Under the pieces are notes generated by a model. That model was not told the DNA's origin, did not search any database, and worked only from the letters and a program-made list of their open reading frames with translations. The translations under genes were made by a program, and so were the position numbers. DNA of 64,000 nt from Collinsella sp. zg1085. Lineage in GTDB: Bacteria > Actinomycetota > Coriobacteriia > Coriobacteriales > Coriobacteriaceae. This document shows, piece after piece, positions 62,309 through 64,000 of the stretch. Each line of letters begins with the position of its first letter. Within the stretch, counting starts at the first letter, position 1. The DNA is taken from assembly GCF_018889955.1 (NCBI RefSeq), contig NZ_CP076545.1, positions 1,550,001 through 1,614,000 on the forward strand. Reading direction: 5' to 3'.

Positions 62309-63901
62309 CTATGCATCTTGATGGGTATCCTGCTCACGTGGCAGATGAATGGTGAACGTTGAACCTTTTCCAAGTTCAGAATCAACCGCAATATAACCGT
62401 GATGGCGCTCAATAATTTGCTTGGTTACCGCAAGACCCACACCAAGCCCGCCTGCTATGCGTGCCCGACTTGCGTCAGCTCGCCAGAAACGCCCAAAAAT
62501 ACGGGAAAGGTCTTCTTTTGCAATACCAATACCGGTGTCTGATACCGCAATTTGCACCTCGCGCCGGTCAGCCAACACCGAAACAACAACCCAGCCACCC
62601 TCGGGGGTGTAACGCATGGCATTACTCATAATATTGATAATTGCTTGAGTAACCATATCGGCATCAATTTCAAAACTAGCATGCTTACCTTGGGTTTCAT
62701 CTGCAAAACGCAAGTGAATATTGCGCTGTCGAAATAGCTGCTGCTGAGACTCAACCACACTGCGAATAAACCCTACCGCATCGACCGGCTTAACATTGAT
62801 AGGTGCACTTTTAAGCTCATTTCGCGAGAGGTCAAGCATTTGCTGCACAAGACGAGACATTCGACGTGTCTCGGCAGCCACTGTTTCAAGATGCTCGTAG
62901 TCAGTAGGATAAACGCCATCTTGCATAGCCTCAACTGTTGCCAGCATGGCCATCAAAGGCGTGCGAAGCTCATGAGCAACATCAGAGGTAAGGCGGCGCT
63001 CGTGCTTAAGGTCTTTTTCAAGCGAAACGGCCATCTCGTCAAAGGTTTCACCCAAGCGATCCATTTCATCGTCGCCCCGCATACCGGTACGCGCGGTTAG
63101 GTCGCCATCGCGAATCTGCTTGGCAGTGCCCGCAATGCGCTGAATAGGGTCGGTAAGCCTCCGCGATACCAGCAAGCCTATAACCAGAGAAATTGCAACA
63201 GCAACCAAGGCTGCCATAGCCATGGCATTAAAGGTTTTTTCTCGAAATGCAGAGTCTGCCTTTGTGAGCAAGGCATCGCTTCCCAACACCCACATGCGCA
63301 AGGTGCCAATGGTTGTGCCATCGCTTGCCACAATAGCTTGAGAAATAGCACCCTCGGTATCTGTTGGGGCTTTTGATACTAAGCCGTGATTTGCCAGAGA
63401 AGCGTCGCGCGAGGGCACAAACGACTCAGGTGTTGTGCTCGCACCTGACGACACCGCATCCTGTGACTCTTCTCGTTTTATTTCTGCAGCTATGGCCGCT
63501 GCAGGCCACGTGTCGTCATATAACACGGTGCCATCAACATCGAGCACCTGCATGCCAATGTCCTCAGAAATAATGCCTGAGGTAGCCATGTCATCAAGCG
63601 CCTTAGTAGACCACTTGCCCGCCTGTTCATAATCATTGACAAGCTTTTTTGACGTGAGGCGCACAATTTCTTCTACGTTTGCGCGGGTATATTCAGAGAA
63701 AACGCCGCCCCATACCACCGTAACCACCAGCACGGTAATGAGCACGGTCATAAACGAAGTCAGTGCAAAAGAAGCTGCCATTCGCGCAGCGTAGCTTCCA
63801 CCTCGTCGAGAATCAGAACGAGGCGTGTTCCACGTAGCACGGGAACTCGCCTCGGAATCTTTTTTGCGCTGTTGGCCAAAGGCAAACTGAGCGGGAAGCA
63901 T
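62309..63901 (-). CDS. Membrane sensor histidine kinase
   Basis: The 530-residue kinase has two membrane helices (about 43-68 and 226-246) around an external sensor of about 155 residues that contains a low-complexity segment. A HAMP region follows, then the phospho-His box (SDVAHELRTP, His310) and the ATPase domain (NIMSNAMRYTPEGG, DTGIGIAKED, GGLGVGLAV). It phosphorylates the response regulator encoded just upstream, whose stop overlaps its start (TAATG). Confidence 0.93.
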   Translation of the reverse strand: MLPAQFAFGQQRKKDSEASSRATWNTPRSDSRRGGSYAARMAASFALTSFMTVLITVLVVTVVWGGVFSEYTRANVEEIVRLTSKKLVNDYEQAGKWSTKALDDMATSGIISEDIGMQVLDVDGTVLYDDTWPAAAIAAEIKREESQDAVSSGASTTPESFVPSRDASLANHGLVSKAPTDTEGAISQAIVASDGTTIGTLRMWVLGSDALLTKADSAFREKTFNAMAMAALVAVAISLVIGLLVSRRLTDPIQRIAGTAKQIRDGDLTARTGMRGDDEMDRLGETFDEMAVSLEKDLKHERRLTSDVAHELRTPLMAMLATVEAMQDGVYPTDYEHLETVAAETRRMSRLVQQMLDLSRNELKSAPINVKPVDAVGFIRSVVESQQQLFRQRNIHLRFADETQGKHASFEIDADMVTQAIINIMSNAMRYTPEGGWVVVSVLADRREVQIAVSDTGIGIAKEDLSRIFGRFWRADASRARIAGGLGVGLAVTKQIIERHHGYIAVDSELGKGSTFTIHLPREQDTHQDA

Positions 63902-64000
63902 TACTCAGCGCTGGCCGATGCAGACTCAGCGGACTTTGCAGGGGCCTCAAAGCGATAGCCAACACCATGAACGGTATAGAGCCATTTGGGATGCTTGGGG
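63901..64000 (-). CDS. OmpR/PhoB-type response regulator, C-terminal end only
   Basis: The last 32 residues (KHPKWLYTVHGVGYRFEAP ...) are the end of the winged-helix DNA-binding domain of an OmpR-type regulator, with the beta-hairpin VHGVGYRFE. The rest lies beyond the window. It forms a two-component system with the kinase that follows. Confidence 0.85.
   Translation of the reverse strand, partial: PKHPKWLYTVHGVGYRFEAPAKSAESASASAE

Overview
The window reads as chromosome of a member of the Coriobacteriia (Actinobacteria), probably Atopobiaceae-like. This is an inference from gene content and codon use; there is no rRNA or other phylogenetic marker to confirm it. The backbone has moderate GC and ordinary housekeeping genes: asparaginase, guaA, coaX, a folP-folK fusion, exonuclease III, glmU-prs, an ECF transporter, an M29 aminopeptidase, purC and a two-component system. 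Two tRNAs are present, initiator tRNA-fMet and tRNA-Lys(UUU), both on the minus strand with encoded CCA.

From just after guaA (about 4.5 kb) to about 30.6 kb the sequence is a mosaic of accessory DNA, much of it richer in GC. It opens with an XRE regulator, a tyrosine integrase broken by two in-frame stops, and a MobC-like gene. Next comes a two-gene Hachiman defence locus (helicase HamB, PD-(D/E)xK nuclease HamA) with small upstream genes, one of them frameshifted. A decayed mobilisation module follows (MobC, a relaxase with frameshift and stops, an interrupted partner gene), then an AbiE toxin-antitoxin pair, a tfoX pseudogene and an odd HTH-sortase fusion. After that is a six-gene set: TetR, two exporter-fold ABC half-transporters, and a complete ECF transporter (A-A fusion, T, S), with three copies of a 26-bp operator-like motif. 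The tail holds a decayed trypsin-like protease, a GNAT enzyme, an ORF6N remnant, a Dam-type methylase, a zinc-ribbon protein and an uncharacterised 243-residue protein.

From 31.0 to 36.4 kb lies a second accessory block. It holds LysR, SDR, flavodoxin-like and aldo/keto reductase genes, then a second, different AbiE pair flanked by 64-bp direct repeats. The block ends at tRNA-fMet. A diverged copy of the tRNA 3' half plus its terminator sits at its other end.

From 48.8 to 54.3 kb an LPXTG surface protein and an acetyltransferase are surrounded by palindromic repeats: three copies of a 233-bp element, the outer two inverted relative to each other, and two tandem MITE-like elements. Then comes an ascorbate-type PTS operon (regulator with its own EIIA domain, EIIB, EIIC) that ends in a TrpA-like gene without trpB.

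The most notable points are: a set of probable Trp-to-stop changes concentrated in the mobility genes; the repeat-bounded AbiE cassette; the inverted repeat pair around the surface-protein gene; the TrpA-like protein in a PTS operon; the HTH-sortase fusion that lost its catalytic Arg; and the Hachiman locus beside guaA.
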